Positions 44,741 to 57,262 are shown, counted from the first letter of the stretch. The stretch is 64,000 nucleotides of DNA from Streptococcus sp. bf_0095 (GCF_004166885.1 NZ_RCYU01000002.1:248001-312000), one strand, 5' to 3'. A program made the numbers and translations. Notes: a model not told the origin generated them from the letters alone.

Positions 44741-47176
44741 ATGGAATACTATTTCTCAGGAACCATTGAGCGGGTCATTTTTGAAAATCAAAGTAGTTTT
44801 TTCCGTATCTTATTGTTGGATATCAATGATACAGATGCAGAGGACTATGATAACTTTGAAATTATCGTCACTGGAACGATGGCAGATATCGTCGAAGGAG
44901 AAGATTATACCTTCTGGGGAGAACTGGTCCATCATCCGAAATATGGCCAACAGTTGCAAATGAATCGCTATGAACGAGCCAAACCCACTAGCAAAGGCTT
45001 GGTGAAATACTTTTCTAGCGACCATTTTAAAGGGATCGGACTCAAAACGGCCCAAAAAATCGTGGATCTCTATGGCGAGGATACCATTGATAAAATTCTG
45101 CAAGCACCTGAAAAACTGACCTCTATCTCCGGACTTTCTAAAAAGAATCGCGAGGCCTTTGTCGAAAAACTACAGCTCAACTATGGTACGGAACGGGTCC
45201 TCGCCCAACTTGCTAACTATGGCATCCCTAATAAACTAGCCTTCCAAATCCAGGATTTCTACAAGGAAGAAACCTTGCAAATCGTCGAATCAGCTCCTTA
45301 TCAACTGGTCGAAGATATTCAAGGAATGGGCTTTAAAATTGCCGACCAATTAGCAGAAGAATTAGGGATTGCCAGTGATGCACCTGAACGCTTCCGAGCA
45401 GGACTGGTTCATAGTCTTTTAACCCTCTCCTTAGAAACAGGGGACACCTACGTTGAAGCCAAAGAATTGCTCCAAGCCACCATCCAACTCTTAGAAGCAT
45501 CTCGTCCAGTCGAGCTCGATCCAGCCAGCGTTGCCCAAGAATTGGCCAGTCTCATTGAAGAAGACAAGGTGCAAAACATTGACACTAAGATTTTCAACAA
45601 CAGCCTCTTCTTTGCAGAAGAAGGGATCCGAAGCCATATCGGTCGCCTGCTAGAAAAAGGAAAGCAAGAATCTTTCGAAGCAGAAAAAATCGAACAAACG
45701 ATCGATGACATTGAAGAAGATCTCCATATCCACTACGATCCCATCCAACGGAAGGCTATCCAGGAAGCCATCCAGCAAAAGGTCTTCGTGCTAACAGGTG
45801 GACCAGGAACAGGGAAAACAACCGTTATCAATGGAATTATCGGAACCTATGCCCGTCTGCACCAATTGGATCTTCGGAAAAAATCTCAATTACCAATCCT
45901 CTTAGCTGCTCCAACCGGTCGAGCAGCCCGTCGAATGAGTGAACTGACGGGTCTTCCGAGCGCCACCATTCATCGTCACTTAGGAATGACGGGAGACGAC
46001 GACACGAGTCACTTGGACGATTATCTCGATGCGGATTTTATCATTGTCGATGAATTCTCTATGGTGGATACTTGGCTGGCCAATCAGCTTCTCAGCAACA
46101 TCTCCTCCAATGCCAAACTCTTAATCGTTGGAGATGCCGATCAGCTTCCTTCTGTGAGTCCTGGACAAGTCTTGTCCGATCTCCTACAGATCCCCAGCAT
46201 CCCTCAAGTCAAACTGGAACACATCTTCCGTCAAAGTGAAGATTCGACTATCGTCACTTTGGCCAGTCAGATTCGCAAAGGCCAACTGCCTCCTGATTTC
46301 ACAGAGAAAAAACCTGATCGTTCCTACTTTGAAGCGCCGAGTGAGCTCATCGCTCCCATGATTGAAAAAATCACCAGCGCTGCCCTTCGCAACGGCATTC
46401 CGGCTCGAGACATCCAGGTCCTCGCTCCGATGTATCGAGGTTCTGCAGGCATTGACCAGATTAACAGTCTCATGCAAGAGCTCCTCAATCCATTAGAAAC
46501 GGGTGCTCTATTCTTTCAAACACTGGATTGCCAGTATCGAAATGGTGACAAGGTCATCCACCTGGTCAATGATGCCGAAAGCAATGTCTTTAACGGTGAT
46601 ATTGGCTACATCACCGACCTCTTGCCAGCTAAGTATACCGAATCCAAGCAAGATGAACTCACCATCCAATTTGATGGCAATGAATTGGTCTACCCCCGCA
46701 ATGAATGGTACAAAATTCGCCTGGCTTATGCCATGAGCATCCACAAGTCACAGGGAAGCGAATTTCCTGTGGTCATCCTTCCTCTGACCAATCAGAGCCG
46801 CCGCATGCTCCAACGCAATCTGATCTACACAGCCATTACCCGTTCCAAAAGCAAGCTCATCCTCCTGGGAGAATACACTGCATTTGACTTTGCGACAAAG
46901 AATACCGGAACCGCTCGAAAAACCTATCTGATTGAGCGTTTTTCGGATGGGGTTCCTCAACGTAGAGACTCTGACTCACAGAGCCCTGTCCACCTGGAAG
47001 AGCCCATAAAAAAAATAGAGCCCCAAAAGGAGCTCGTCTCAGTTGAAAACCACTCTGACTCATCTGCTTCCCAAGCTTCTCAACAAGGCTATCGATTAAC
47101 AGAGGACAATTACTTAAGCATTGATCCCATGATTGGCCTCACCGAGGAAGAGATTCAACAGTTCTTCAAAAACTAG
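44741..47176 (+). CDS. recD2: ATP-dependent DNA helicase RecD2
   Basis: An 811-residue SF1B helicase. N-terminal OB/HhH region with FKGIGLKTAQKIV and two further helix-hairpin-helix repeats; Walker A GGPGTGKTT (353-361, K359); Walker B IIVDEFSMVD; C-terminal motif VI LIYTAITRSKSKLILLG. The final 90 residues are a low-complexity tail. RecD2 works without RecBC in replication-associated repair in Firmicutes. It follows lepB by 93 bp in the same direction. Confidence 0.95.
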   Translation: MEYYFSGTIERVIFENQSSFFRILLLDINDTDAEDYDNFEIIVTGTMADIVEGEDYTFWGELVHHPKYGQQLQMNRYERAKPTSKGLVKYFSSDHFKGIGLKTAQKIVDLYGEDTIDKILQAPEKLTSISGLSKKNREAFVEKLQLNYGTERVLAQLANYGIPNKLAFQIQDFYKEETLQIVESAPYQLVEDIQGMGFKIADQLAEELGIASDAPERFRAGLVHSLLTLSLETGDTYVEAKELLQATIQLLEASRPVELDPASVAQELASLIEEDKVQNIDTKIFNNSLFFAEEGIRSHIGRLLEKGKQESFEAEKIEQTIDDIEEDLHIHYDPIQRKAIQEAIQQKVFVLTGGPGTGKTTVINGIIGTYARLHQLDLRKKSQLPILLAAPTGRAARRMSELTGLPSATIHRHLGMTGDDDTSHLDDYLDADFIIVDEFSMVDTWLANQLLSNISSNAKLLIVGDADQLPSVSPGQVLSDLLQIPSIPQVKLEHIFRQSEDSTIVTLASQIRKGQLPPDFTEKKPDRSYFEAPSELIAPMIEKITSAALRNGIPARDIQVLAPMYRGSAGIDQINSLMQELLNPLETGALFFQTLDCQYRNGDKVIHLVNDAESNVFNGDIGYITDLLPAKYTESKQDELTIQFDGNELVYPRNEWYKIRLAYAMSIHKSQGSEFPVVILPLTNQSRRMLQRNLIYTAITRSKSKLILLGEYTAFDFATKNTGTARKTYLIERFSDGVPQRRDSDSQSPVHLEEPIKKIEPQKELVSVENHSDSSASQASQQGYRLTEDNYLSIDPMIGLTEEEIQQFFKN

Positions 47177-47185
47177 CTAAAAATT

Positions 47186-47212
47186 CCCCGTAGGTCAAGT
47201 ATACCTACGGGG
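47186..47212. terminator. Bidirectional terminator containing the dinB stop codon
   Basis: CCCCGTAGGT (47186-47195) with ACCTACGGGG (47203-47212). The plus strand continues TTTCTTCT and the minus strand TTTTTAG. The dinB stop TAG (47205-47207) is inside the right arm. Confidence 0.85.
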
Positions 47213-48317
47213 TTTCTTCTATTAGAGATCCTTCATGGGTTTCCCGAGACACGGAAGAAAAATTAGTGAGGGTCACCCCTAAAAGGCGAATACCTGTGGG
47301 ATTACTCTCTAGGCTCTGGTAGAGCTCCTGGGCCAGTCTCTGAATGGCTTCAGGGTCTCTAGTTGCTTCCTCTAAACTTCGTCTCTTGGTCAAGGTCGTA
47401 AAATCGGCATAACGAATCTTGAGCACCAAGGTCTTACCAATTTTCTGATGCTTGGCCAAACTGTTCGCTACCTTTTCAGATAGGTTGGCTAATTCTTTTA
47501 GCGCATCATCCTCGGCCACCAGTAATTTTCGGTAGGTGCGTTCCTTCCCAATGGACTTGCGAATACGATTGCTCTTGACAGGACTGTTATGGATCCCCCG
47601 AGCCTTTCGATAAAGGTCAAAACCAAAGCGACCGAAGTGATCGATGAGAGTCATTTCCGGCACTTCTAAGAGATCTGCACCTGTATAAATTCCCAAATCA
47701 TGAAGCCGCTCCACTGTCCGTTTTCCCACACCATGAAACTTAGCTACATCTAGCTGACTTAAAAAATCTTGAGCTTGCTCGGGTAAAATAACGGTTAGTC
47801 CTCGAGGCTTCTGGTAATCACTGGCAATTTTTGCAAGAAACTTATTGTAGGAAACTCCAGCAGAAGCAGTTAGGTGCAATTCATTCCAAATATCATGCTG
47901 AATCAAGCGAGCTACCTTGACAGCAGACTGAAGACCAAGCTTATTGTTGGTCACATCCAGATAGGCTTCATCAATGCTCATGGGCTCAATCAAATCGGTA
48001 TAGCGTTTAAATATTTCTCTGACTTGGAGACCGACAGCCTGGTACTTCTCGTAGTCGCCAGAGATGAAAACTGCCTGAGGACACCGTTCATAGGCCTCTT
48101 TGGAACTCATAGCCGAATGGACCCCATATTTTCTGGCTTCGTAATTGCAGGTTGATACTACTCCTCTTCCGCCAGACAAACGGGGATCATGGCCAATAAT
48201 GACAGGCTTTCCCTTCAATTCAGGATGGTCACGCTCTTCAACGGACGCAAAAAAGGCATCCATATCGATATGAATGATTTTACGGCTCGTATCATTTACT
48301 AAAGGAAATATGAGCAT
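47205..48317 (-). CDS. dinB: DNA polymerase IV
   Basis: A 370-residue Y-family polymerase: catalytic [14 protein letters not shown] (metal ligands D and D), [10 protein letters not shown] with the D-E pair, helix-hairpin-helix [10 protein letters not shown], and a C-terminal little-finger domain. It synthesises past lesions without proofreading. ATG 48317 follows AGGAGG by 6 nt. No LexA-like operator is evident upstream. Confidence 0.95.
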   Translation of the reverse strand: MLIFPLVNDTSRKIIHIDMDAFFASVEERDHPELKGKPVIIGHDPRLSGGRGVVSTCNYEARKYGVHSAMSSKEAYERCPQAVFISGDYEKYQAVGLQVREIFKRYTDLIEPMSIDEAYLDVTNNKLGLQSAVKVARLIQHDIWNELHLTASAGVSYNKFLAKIASDYQKPRGLTVILPEQAQDFLSQLDVAKFHGVGKRTVERLHDLGIYTGADLLEVPEMTLIDHFGRFGFDLYRKARGIHNSPVKSNRIRKSIGKERTYRKLLVAEDDALKELANLSEKVANSLAKHQKIGKTLVLKIRYADFTTLTKRRSLEEATRDPEAIQRLAQELYQSLESNPTGIRLLGVTLTNFSSVSRETHEGSLIEETP

Positions 48318-48391
48318 GGGCAACCTCCTCTTTCATTATATCCCTATCAACGATTTTTTCCTACTAATTCCTACCTCTTCTAAGACAAAAA

Positions 48392-48430
48392 TATAATACA
48401 GTTTATTCGTATTTACCCTTCTGTATTATA
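48392..48430. promoter_or_regulatory. 10-bp dyad upstream of pflB
   Basis: TATAATACAG (48392-48401) and CTGTATTATA (48421-48430) are perfect complements 19 bp apart, between dinB and pflB. Both arms contain TATAAT-like sequence. It could be an operator or overlapping divergent promoters; no function is assigned. Confidence 0.5.
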
Positions 48431-48460
48431 AAAGAATCCAAAATCTTTTTGCTATTCCCT

Positions 48461-48489
48461 TTGTGAAACCGATTTCCATATGGTATACT
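48461..48489 (+). promoter_or_regulatory. pflB promoter with overlapping cre core
   Basis: TTGTGA (48461-48466), 17-bp spacer, TGG-TATACT with the -10 at 48484-48489. TGAAACCGATTTC (48464-48476) matches the cre core TGNAANCGNWNNC at every fixed position and lies over the -35 and spacer. TTGTGAA is also a Rex half-site, but the partner half is poor. Confidence 0.7.
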
Positions 48490-48542
48490 ACTATTGTAAG
48501 TGCAACAGATTTGTTGCTAGAAAGACAAAAGAGGATTTAAAC

Positions 48543-50858
48543 ATGGTTGTTAAAACAGTTGTTGAAGCACAAGACATTTTTGACAAAGCCTGGGAAGGCT
48601 TCCAAGGGGAAGACTGGAAAGAAAGAGCCAGTGTCTCACGCTTTGTACAAGCTAACTACACTCCATATGATGGAGACGAAAGCTTCCTAGCTGGCCCAAC
48701 AGAACGTTCACTTCACATCAAGAAGATTGTTGAAGAAACAAAAGCACACTACGAAGAAACTCGTTTCCCATACGATACTCGTCCAACTTCTATCGCTGAT
48801 ATCGCAGCTGGATACATCGACAAAGAAAACGAAGTGATCTTCGGTATCCAAAACGATGAATTGTTCAAATTGAACTTCATGCCTCGTGGTGGTATCCGTA
48901 TGGCGGAAACTACTTTGAAAGAAAATGGATATGAGCCAGATCCAGCTGTGCATGAAATCTTCACTAAATATGTAACAACAGTTAACGACGGTATCTTCCG
49001 TGCTTATACTACAAACATCCGTCGTGCACGTCACGCTCACACAGTAACTGGTCTTCCAGATGCATACTCACGTGGACGTATCATCGGGGTTTATGCTCGT
49101 TTGGCCCTTTACGGAGCTGACTACTTGATGGCTGAAAAAGCAAACGACTGGAACGCGATTACTGAAATCGATGAAGAATCAATCCGTCTTCGTGAAGAAG
49201 TAAACCTTCAATACCAAGCACTTCAAGAAGTTGTTAAATTGGGTGACCTTTATGGCGTAGACGTACGTCGTCCTGCCTTCGATACAAAAGAAGCAATCCA
49301 ATGGACAAACATCGCCTTCATGGCTGTCTGCCGTGTGATCAACGGTGCTGCTACTTCTCTTGGACGTGTGCCAATCGTTTTGGATATCTACGCTGAACGT
49401 GACTTGGCTCGTGGTACTTACACTGAGTCTGAAATCCAAGAATTCGTTGATGATTTCGTTATGAAATTGCGTACTGTTAAATTTGCTCGTACAAAAGCTT
49501 ACGACCAATTGTACTCAGGTGACCCAACCTTCATCACAACTTCTATGGCTGGTATGGGTAACGACGGACGTCACCGTGTTACTAAGATGGACTTCCGTTT
49601 CTTGAATACTTTGGACAACATCGGTAACTCTCCAGAACCAAACTTGACAGTTCTTTGGACTGATAAATTGCCATACAGCTTCCGTCGCTACTGTATGCAC
49701 ATGAGCCACAAACACTCTTCTATCCAATACGAAGGTGTAACAACAATGGCGAAAGACGGATACGGTGAAATGAGCTGTATCTCATGTTGTGTATCTCCAC
49801 TTGACCCAGAAAACGAAGAACAACGCCATAACATCCAGTACTTCGGTGCTCGTGTAAACGTGCTTAAAGCTCTTCTTACTGGTTTGAACGGTGGTTACGA
49901 CGACGTTCATAAAGACTATAAAGTATTTGACATCGATCCTATCCGTGATGAAGTTCTTGAATTCGAATCTGTTAAAGCAAACTTCGAAAAATCACTTGAC
50001 TGGTTGACTGACACTTACGTAGATGCTTTGAACATCATCCACTACATGACTGATAAGTACAACTACGAAGCTGTTCAAATGGCCTTCTTGCCAACTCACC
50101 AACGCGCTAACATGGGATTCGGTATCTGTGGATTCGCTAACACTGTTGATACTTTGTCAGCAATCAAATACGCTACTGTTAAACCAATCCGTGACGAAGA
50201 TGGCTACATCTACGATTACGAAACAATCGGTGAATACCCACGTTGGGGTGAAGATGACCCACGTTCTAACGAATTGGCAGAATGGTTGATCGAAGCTTAC
50301 ACTACTCGTCTTCGCAGCCACAAACTTTACAAGAATGCAGAAGCTACAGTTTCACTTTTGACTATCACTTCTAACGTTGCTTACTCTAAACAAACTGGTA
50401 ACTCACCAGTCCACAAAGGGGTATACCTCAACGAAGATGGTTCTGTGAACACAAGCAAATTGGAATTCTTCTCACCAGGTGCTAACCCATCTAACAAAGC
50501 TAAAGGTGGATGGTTGCAAAACTTGAACTCACTTGCTAGCCTTGACTTTGGTTACGCAGCTGACGGTATCTCACTCACTACTCAAGTGTCACCTCGTGCT
50601 CTTGGTAAAACTCGTGACGAACAAGTAGACAACTTGGTAACTATCCTTGATGGATACTTCGAAAACGGTGGACAACACGTTAACTTGAACGTTATGGACT
50701 TGTCAGACGTTTATGAAAAGATCATGAGCGGTGAAGACGTTATCGTTCGTATCTCTGGATACTGTGTAAACACTAAATACCTCACTCCAGAACAAAAAAC
50801 TGAATTGACACAACGTGTCTTCCACGAAGTTCTTTCTATGGATGATGCATTGAGCTAA
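48543..50858 (+). CDS. pflB: Pyruvate formate-lyase
   Basis: A 771-residue glycyl-radical enzyme converting pyruvate and CoA to acetyl-CoA and formate. The active-site cysteine pair is C415-C416 in [12 protein letters not shown] and the radical glycine is G739 in RISGY. ATG 48543 follows GAGGATTTAAAC. Codon usage is strongly biased, as for highly expressed genes. The activase gene is not adjacent. Expression appears set by a near-consensus promoter under a cre core. Confidence 0.97.
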   Translation: MVVKTVVEAQDIFDKAWEGFQGEDWKERASVSRFVQANYTPYDGDESFLAGPTERSLHIKKIVEETKAHYEETRFPYDTRPTSIADIAAGYIDKENEVIFGIQNDELFKLNFMPRGGIRMAETTLKENGYEPDPAVHEIFTKYVTTVNDGIFRAYTTNIRRARHAHTVTGLPDAYSRGRIIGVYARLALYGADYLMAEKANDWNAITEIDEESIRLREEVNLQYQALQEVVKLGDLYGVDVRRPAFDTKEAIQWTNIAFMAVCRVINGAATSLGRVPIVLDIYAERDLARGTYTESEIQEFVDDFVMKLRTVKFARTKAYDQLYSGDPTFITTSMAGMGNDGRHRVTKMDFRFLNTLDNIGNSPEPNLTVLWTDKLPYSFRRYCMHMSHKHSSIQYEGVTTMAKDGYGEMSCISCCVSPLDPENEEQRHNIQYFGARVNVLKALLTGLNGGYDDVHKDYKVFDIDPIRDEVLEFESVKANFEKSLDWLTDTYVDALNIIHYMTDKYNYEAVQMAFLPTHQRANMGFGICGFANTVDTLSAIKYATVKPIRDEDGYIYDYETIGEYPRWGEDDPRSNELAEWLIEAYTTRLRSHKLYKNAEATVSLLTITSNVAYSKQTGNSPVHKGVYLNEDGSVNTSKLEFFSPGANPSNKAKGGWLQNLNSLASLDFGYAADGISLTTQVSPRALGKTRDEQVDNLVTILDGYFENGGQHVNLNVMDLSDVYEKIMSGEDVIVRISGYCVNTKYLTPEQKTELTQRVFHEVLSMDDALS

Positions 50859-50876
50859 GATTCAAATAGATTTTTC

Positions 50877-50903
50877 AAACCAGTCGGAAACGGCTGGTTT
50901 TTT
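50877..50903 (+). terminator. pflB terminator
   Basis: AAACCAG (50877-50883) with CTGGTTT (50894-50900), inner CG/CG pairs and GAAA loop, then TTTTTTC. Confidence 0.82.
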
Positions 50904-50998
50904 CTTGTCCTGTCTTGACTAAATCCGTGGTAACACTAGTACAAATCAGTGAAATTTTGATATAATGGAAGCAATCTATTAACAGAACAGGAAGAACA

Positions 50999-51757
50999 AT
51001 GGAAGCGTCTAAAGATATGGACCGCGTGATTGATGTCCTCATGTTGGCAGGAACCCTCCTTTTAGAGAGTGGTTCTGAAATCCATCGGGTGGAGGATACC
51101 ATGATCCGGATTGCTCATTCTCAAGGAATCGATGATTGCAATGCCTTAGCGATGCCAGTCGCTATTTTCTTTTCAATCGAAAATGCCAATATCACGCGGA
51201 TGAAGCGGATCCTGCGGACCAATTACAATATCGAGAAAGTCTGTGATGTCAATCAGATTTCTCGCCAATTAGTCTCTGGGCACATCAATCTCGAAGAAGC
51301 CTACCAAGCCTTGATCCAATTGAAGCAGAAGGCAGTCCCTTATACCAATCTACAGTTAACCATTGCGGCTACTCTAAGTGCTCCTTTTTTCTCCATTATG
51401 TTTGGCGGGAATTTTTATGATGCGATAGGAGCAGGTATTGCGACTGTCTTTGCCTATGCTTTCTCTCTAGTAGTTGAGAAATACGTGCGCATCCCTTTTG
51501 CCACTGCTTTTGCGGCAGCCTTTGTCTTTGGATTTTTAGCCCATATTTGGGCCCGCTATAGTGGTTTTCCTTCCAATACCGATCTCATAATTGCTGGTTG
51601 TGTCATGCCTTTCGTTCCTGGGATTGCCATGACCAATGCCGTCAGGGATCTGATGAACAACCACCTCAACTCTGGGATGAGTAAACTCTTTGAGACCCTG
51701 CTCATTACTCTTGCCCTTGGTGCCGGAACGACCGTCGCTCTTGTCCTTATGAAATAG
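50999..51757 (+). CDS. Threonine/serine exporter, ThrE N-terminal subunit
   Basis: A 252-residue protein. The soluble N-terminal domain has LMLAGTLLLESGSEIHRVEDTM, the ThrE/YjjP signature; four to five transmembrane segments follow from about residue 120, including IIAGCVMPFVPGIAMTNAVRD. It pairs with the next gene, 4 bp away, which supplies the C-terminal half that is fused in Corynebacterium ThrE. Substrate is inferred from family. A TGATATAAT extended -10 lies about 35 bp upstream. Confidence 0.85.
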   Translation: MEASKDMDRVIDVLMLAGTLLLESGSEIHRVEDTMIRIAHSQGIDDCNALAMPVAIFFSIENANITRMKRILRTNYNIEKVCDVNQISRQLVSGHINLEEAYQALIQLKQKAVPYTNLQLTIAATLSAPFFSIMFGGNFYDAIGAGIATVFAYAFSLVVEKYVRIPFATAFAAAFVFGFLAHIWARYSGFPSNTDLIIAGCVMPFVPGIAMTNAVRDLMNNHLNSGMSKLFETLLITLALGAGTTVALVLMK

Positions 51758-51761
51758 AATC

Positions 51762-52229
51762 ATGAATCTAATCGAATTTTTAATCCAAGCCGTGGCGAGT
51801 TTGATTGCCATCATTACCTTTTTAATCGTCCTCAACGTGCAACGTTCCATGCTACTCCCTGGAGGAATTTTAGGGATGGCTATTTGGTTGCTCTACTATA
51901 TCTTGAAAGGACCTACCAATGTTATCATTGCGACTTTTATCGCCGCCATTGTCGGTTCTTGTATCAGTCAAATTTTAAGTATCATCTACAAGACGCCTGT
52001 CGTTGTCTTTATGCTAGCTATTCTCGCTCCTTTGGTTCCTGGATATATTTCCTATCGGACCACCTCCTTCTTTGTTAGTGGCCAATATCAGCAAGCCGTG
52101 ACCAGTGTGACCCTAGTTGTTATTCTGGCCTTGGTCATCTCTATCGGGATGGCTAGCGGGTCTGTCGTCTTGAAACTCTACCATTCTTACCAACGCCATC
52201 AAAAAAGAAAAATGACCAATGCCAACTAG
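51762..52229 (+). CDS. Threonine/serine exporter, ThrE C-terminal (YjjB-type) subunit
   Basis: A 155-residue protein with four to five transmembrane segments: FLIQAVASLIAIITFLIVLNV, ILGMAIWLLYYILK, NVIIATFIAAIVGSCIS, and a C-terminal VTLVVILALVISIGMASGS. The VVFMLAILAPLVPGY motif mirrors the PFVPG motif of the partner subunit. It is co-transcribed with the preceding gene. Confidence 0.83.
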   Translation: MNLIEFLIQAVASLIAIITFLIVLNVQRSMLLPGGILGMAIWLLYYILKGPTNVIIATFIAAIVGSCISQILSIIYKTPVVVFMLAILAPLVPGYISYRTTSFFVSGQYQQAVTSVTLVVILALVISIGMASGSVVLKLYHSYQRHQKRKMTNAN

Positions 52230-52333
52230 CATTGGTTTTTCAAAACTTATCTATGTAATCGCTTGTATTTTTGATTAAAAGGAGTACAATGATAGTGAAA
52301 AAAACAAATCCTTTAAAGTATGCGAGGTGCTGA

Positions 52334-52567
52334 ATGATGGTAAACAAGTATATCAAGTATCTTCCTTGGGTGATTCTAGGAGCCTTCTCCTCCTATCTAT
52401 CAGCGACTTACTATGCCCGTAATTCATTTGACTTGTTCTATCTGACCTTGATCTTTCTGATTGCGGACATCGCTATACTCGTCTTCTACGAAAAAGTTCT
52501 AAGAGACAAATGCAAAGAACTCTTCATACGGGTTATGAGTAACCCTAAGAAAGATAAGCAAGCATAA
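52334..52567 (+). CDS. Small two-helix membrane protein, unknown function
   Basis: A 77-residue protein with hydrophobic segments at about 9-26 (LPWVILGAFSSYLSATY) and 34-53 (DLFYLTLIFLIADIAILVFY), then a basic tail ending NPKKDKQA. GAGG lies 6 nt before ATG 52334; ATG 52337 is equally possible. A strong terminator follows, supporting it as a real gene. I do not recognise the family. Confidence 0.6.
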   Translation: MMVNKYIKYLPWVILGAFSSYLSATYYARNSFDLFYLTLIFLIADIAILVFYEKVLRDKCKELFIRVMSNPKKDKQA

Positions 52568-52573
52568 GAGTTG

Positions 52574-52599
52574 AAAAGCCATCTAAGGATGGCTTTTTT
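52574..52599 (+). terminator. Terminator of the small membrane protein gene
   Basis: AAAAGCCATC (52574-52583) with GATGGCTTTT (52588-52597), loop TAAG, followed by TT. Confidence 0.85.
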
Positions 52600-52756
52600 G
52601 ATTTTCGTCCTCTCTTTTTCAAAAAATCCCCTTGCCCAACTCGGTCCTAAGAATGATTTCCATTCTGTTCTGGCTTTTTCAAGGGAGTTTTGCTCTCAAA
52701 TATGGTAAAATAGTAACGAAATATACTAGTAGATATCAAATTAAAAGAGGTTATTT

Positions 52757-53935
52757 ATGACAATCGGTATTGATAAGATTGGATTTGCGACCAGCCAGTA
52801 TGTCTTGCGCTTAAGTGAGCTAGCGGCTGCTCGAAATACTGATCCAGAAAAACTCAGTAAAGGGCTCTTATTGAAAGAACTGAGTATTGCCCCTATTACA
52901 GAGGATATCGTCACACTTGGAGCAAGTGCCAGCCATAGTATTTTAACCGAAGAAGAAAAAGAAGAAATCGATATGGTCATCTTAGCGACCGAGTCAGGAA
53001 TTGATCAGAGTAAGGCTGCTGCTGTTTTCGTTCACGGTCTCCTAGGAATCCAACCCTTTGCTCGGAGCTTTGAAATGAAGGAAGCCTGCTATGCTGCCAC
53101 TGCCGCTTTGGACTATGCTAAACTTCATGTTGAAAAATTCCCACAGAGCAAGGTCTTGGTCATTGCCAGCGATATTGCAAAATATGGGATCGACACCCCT
53201 GGAGAGCCGACTCAAGGAGCTGGATCTGTCGCTATGCTGGTGACGCAGAATCCACGTATCCTAGCCTTTAATGATGATAATGTTGCTCAGACCCGTGACG
53301 TCATGGATTTCTGGCGTCCCAACTATTCCAGCACACCCTTTGTCAATGGGATTTATTCGACCCAACAGTACTTGGATTGCTTGAAAACAACTTGGACAGA
53401 GTATCAAAAACGGACTGGCTTAACCTTGGATGACTTTGCGGCGGTCTGCTTCCACCTGCCTTATCCCAAGCTCGCCCTCAAGGGCTTAAAAAAGATTCTT
53501 GACAAGGGTCTTTCTCCTGAGAAACAAGCCCAATTGCAATACAATTTTGAACAGTCCATTCTCTACAGCCAAAAGGTTGGGAATATCTATACGGGTTCCC
53601 TCTTCCTAGGTTTGCTTTCTCTCTTAGAGAATCAGCCTCAACTAGTGGCTGGCGACCGGATCGCCCTCTATGGATATGGAAGTGGCGCAGTCGCTGAGAT
53701 TTTTAGTGCTCACTTAGTCGAAGGATATGAGCAAATGCTCCATCCAAATCGTATGGCAGAATTGGATCAGCGAAAAGCTCTTACGATTGCCGAATATGAG
53801 AAGATCTTCTTCGAAGAGGCACAATTAGATGCTGAAGGCAATCAAACCTTCCAAGGTTACCAAGATCAAACCTTTGCCTTATCAGAAATCAACGAACACC
53901 AACGAACCTATGTAAAGGTAGAACACCATGGTTAA
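52757..53935 (+). CDS. mvaS: Hydroxymethylglutaryl-CoA synthase
   Basis: A 392-residue thiolase-fold enzyme condensing acetyl-CoA with acetoacetyl-CoA. Catalytic C111 is in EACYAATAAL, with acidic residue E in the ATESGID segment and His in VCFHLPYPK near residue 233. First enzyme of the mevalonate pathway. It overlaps mvaA by 8 bp, indicating coupled translation. AGAGG precedes ATG 52757. Confidence 0.96.
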   Translation: MTIGIDKIGFATSQYVLRLSELAAARNTDPEKLSKGLLLKELSIAPITEDIVTLGASASHSILTEEEKEEIDMVILATESGIDQSKAAAVFVHGLLGIQPFARSFEMKEACYAATAALDYAKLHVEKFPQSKVLVIASDIAKYGIDTPGEPTQGAGSVAMLVTQNPRILAFNDDNVAQTRDVMDFWRPNYSSTPFVNGIYSTQQYLDCLKTTWTEYQKRTGLTLDDFAAVCFHLPYPKLALKGLKKILDKGLSPEKQAQLQYNFEQSILYSQKVGNIYTGSLFLGLLSLLENQPQLVAGDRIALYGYGSGAVAEIFSAHLVEGYEQMLHPNRMAELDQRKALTIAEYEKIFFEEAQLDAEGNQTFQGYQDQTFALSEINEHQRTYVKVEHHG

Positions 53936-55196
53936 ATTAACTGGTTTTTCAAAAGCAAGTCCAGCAGAGCGTATCGAGAAACTGGCTCAGGCCGGACTCC
54001 TTTCAGAAGAAAGACTACAAACAGTAAGGGACAATGACACATTGCCCCTTTCTCTTGCCAATGAAATGGTCGAAAATGTCCTCGGCACCTTAGCCTTGCC
54101 CTTTGGTATAGCTCCTGGCTTCCAGATAGATGATCAGGAAATTCAGGTCCCAATGGTGACGGAAGAACCCTCTGTCATTGCTGCTGCTTCTTATGCTGCA
54201 GGGTTGATCAAGCGTTCAGGTGGGTTTCAGACCCAGGTTCACAAGCGTCAAATGATTGGGCAAGTGGCTCTCTATGATGTCAGCAATAAAGAAAAGGCCA
54301 GTCAGGCGATTACAGAAGCTAAAGAAGAACTGCTCCAACTGGCCAATCAAGCCTATCCTTCCATCGTTAAACGGGGAGGTGGGGCACGAGATCTCTGGAC
54401 AGAGGTGAAAGGTGACTTTCTCATTTGCTACCTATCCGTTGATCCAAAAGAAGCCATGGGGGCTAACATGCTCAACACCATGTTGGAAGCTCTGGTCGAC
54501 CCTTTAGAAGAGTTATCCGGGGGCCAAGGCTTAATGGCTATTTTGTCCAACCTAGCAACAGATGCCCTCGTCACTGCAAGGTGTCACATAGACTACCGCT
54601 TTCTCAGTCGTGATCCCAAGGAAGCTGCCGAAATTGCTCAGAAAATAGCTCTGGCCAGTCAATTAGCGGCTGTTGATCCTTATCGAGCAGCGACTCACAA
54701 CAAGGGAATTTTCAATGGCATCGATGCTGTCGTCTTAGCAACTGGAAATGACTGGCGGGCGATTGAAGCAGGTGGCCATACCTATGCCAGTCGATCCGGA
54801 CAAGCTCTAGGACTATCTAACTGGATGGATCATCCAGAACAGCAAGTCCTAGAAGGTCAGCTGACCCTTCCCATGCCTATCGCTACCAAGGGAGGCTCCA
54901 TCGGACTCAATCCAAGTGTTCAAGTGGCTCATGAACTACTTGGAAATCCTGACGCCCAGACTCTTGCACGGATTATTGTATCCGTTGGCCTAGCTCAAAA
55001 CTTTGCAGCGCTTAAGGCCTTGGTCAGCACCGGTATTCAACATGGGCATATGAAACTCCAGGCTAAGTCACTCGCCCTACTTGCTGGAGCTACTCCGTCA
55101 GAGGTGGCTCCGGTGGTGCAAGCATTGCTAGAGGACAAACCCTTTAACCTGGAAAAAGCCCAAGCTGTTTTAGAGGAAATTCGTCAAAGTAAGTAA
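53928..55196 (+). CDS. mvaA: Hydroxymethylglutaryl-CoA reductase, class II
   Basis: A 422-residue class II enzyme, reducing HMG-CoA to mevalonate. ENVLGTLALPFGIAPGF (near 44) carries the catalytic Glu region, AAASYAAGLIKR the substrate site, LATGNDWRAIEAG the nucleotide site, and GHMKLQAKSLALLAG near the C terminus has the mobile catalytic His. It ends the plus-strand half of the mevalonate cluster. Confidence 0.96.
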   Translation: MVKLTGFSKASPAERIEKLAQAGLLSEERLQTVRDNDTLPLSLANEMVENVLGTLALPFGIAPGFQIDDQEIQVPMVTEEPSVIAAASYAAGLIKRSGGFQTQVHKRQMIGQVALYDVSNKEKASQAITEAKEELLQLANQAYPSIVKRGGGARDLWTEVKGDFLICYLSVDPKEAMGANMLNTMLEALVDPLEELSGGQGLMAILSNLATDALVTARCHIDYRFLSRDPKEAAEIAQKIALASQLAAVDPYRAATHNKGIFNGIDAVVLATGNDWRAIEAGGHTYASRSGQALGLSNWMDHPEQQVLEGQLTLPMPIATKGGSIGLNPSVQVAHELLGNPDAQTLARIIVSVGLAQNFAALKALVSTGIQHGHMKLQAKSLALLAGATPSEVAPVVQALLEDKPFNLEKAQAVLEEIRQSK

Positions 55197-55227
55197 AAAA
55201 TCCTTCCGTGTAAACGGAGGGATTTTT
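55195..55227. terminator. Bidirectional terminator between mvaA and fni
   Basis: AAATCCTTCCGT with ACGGAGGGATTT (right arm 55214-55225), one G-T pair, loop GTAA; A/T tracts on both sides serve both converging units. Confidence 0.8.
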
Positions 55228-55242
55228 GCTAGTTTCTTCAAG

Positions 55243-57251
<2,009 letters not shown>

Positions 57252-57262
<11 letters not shown>

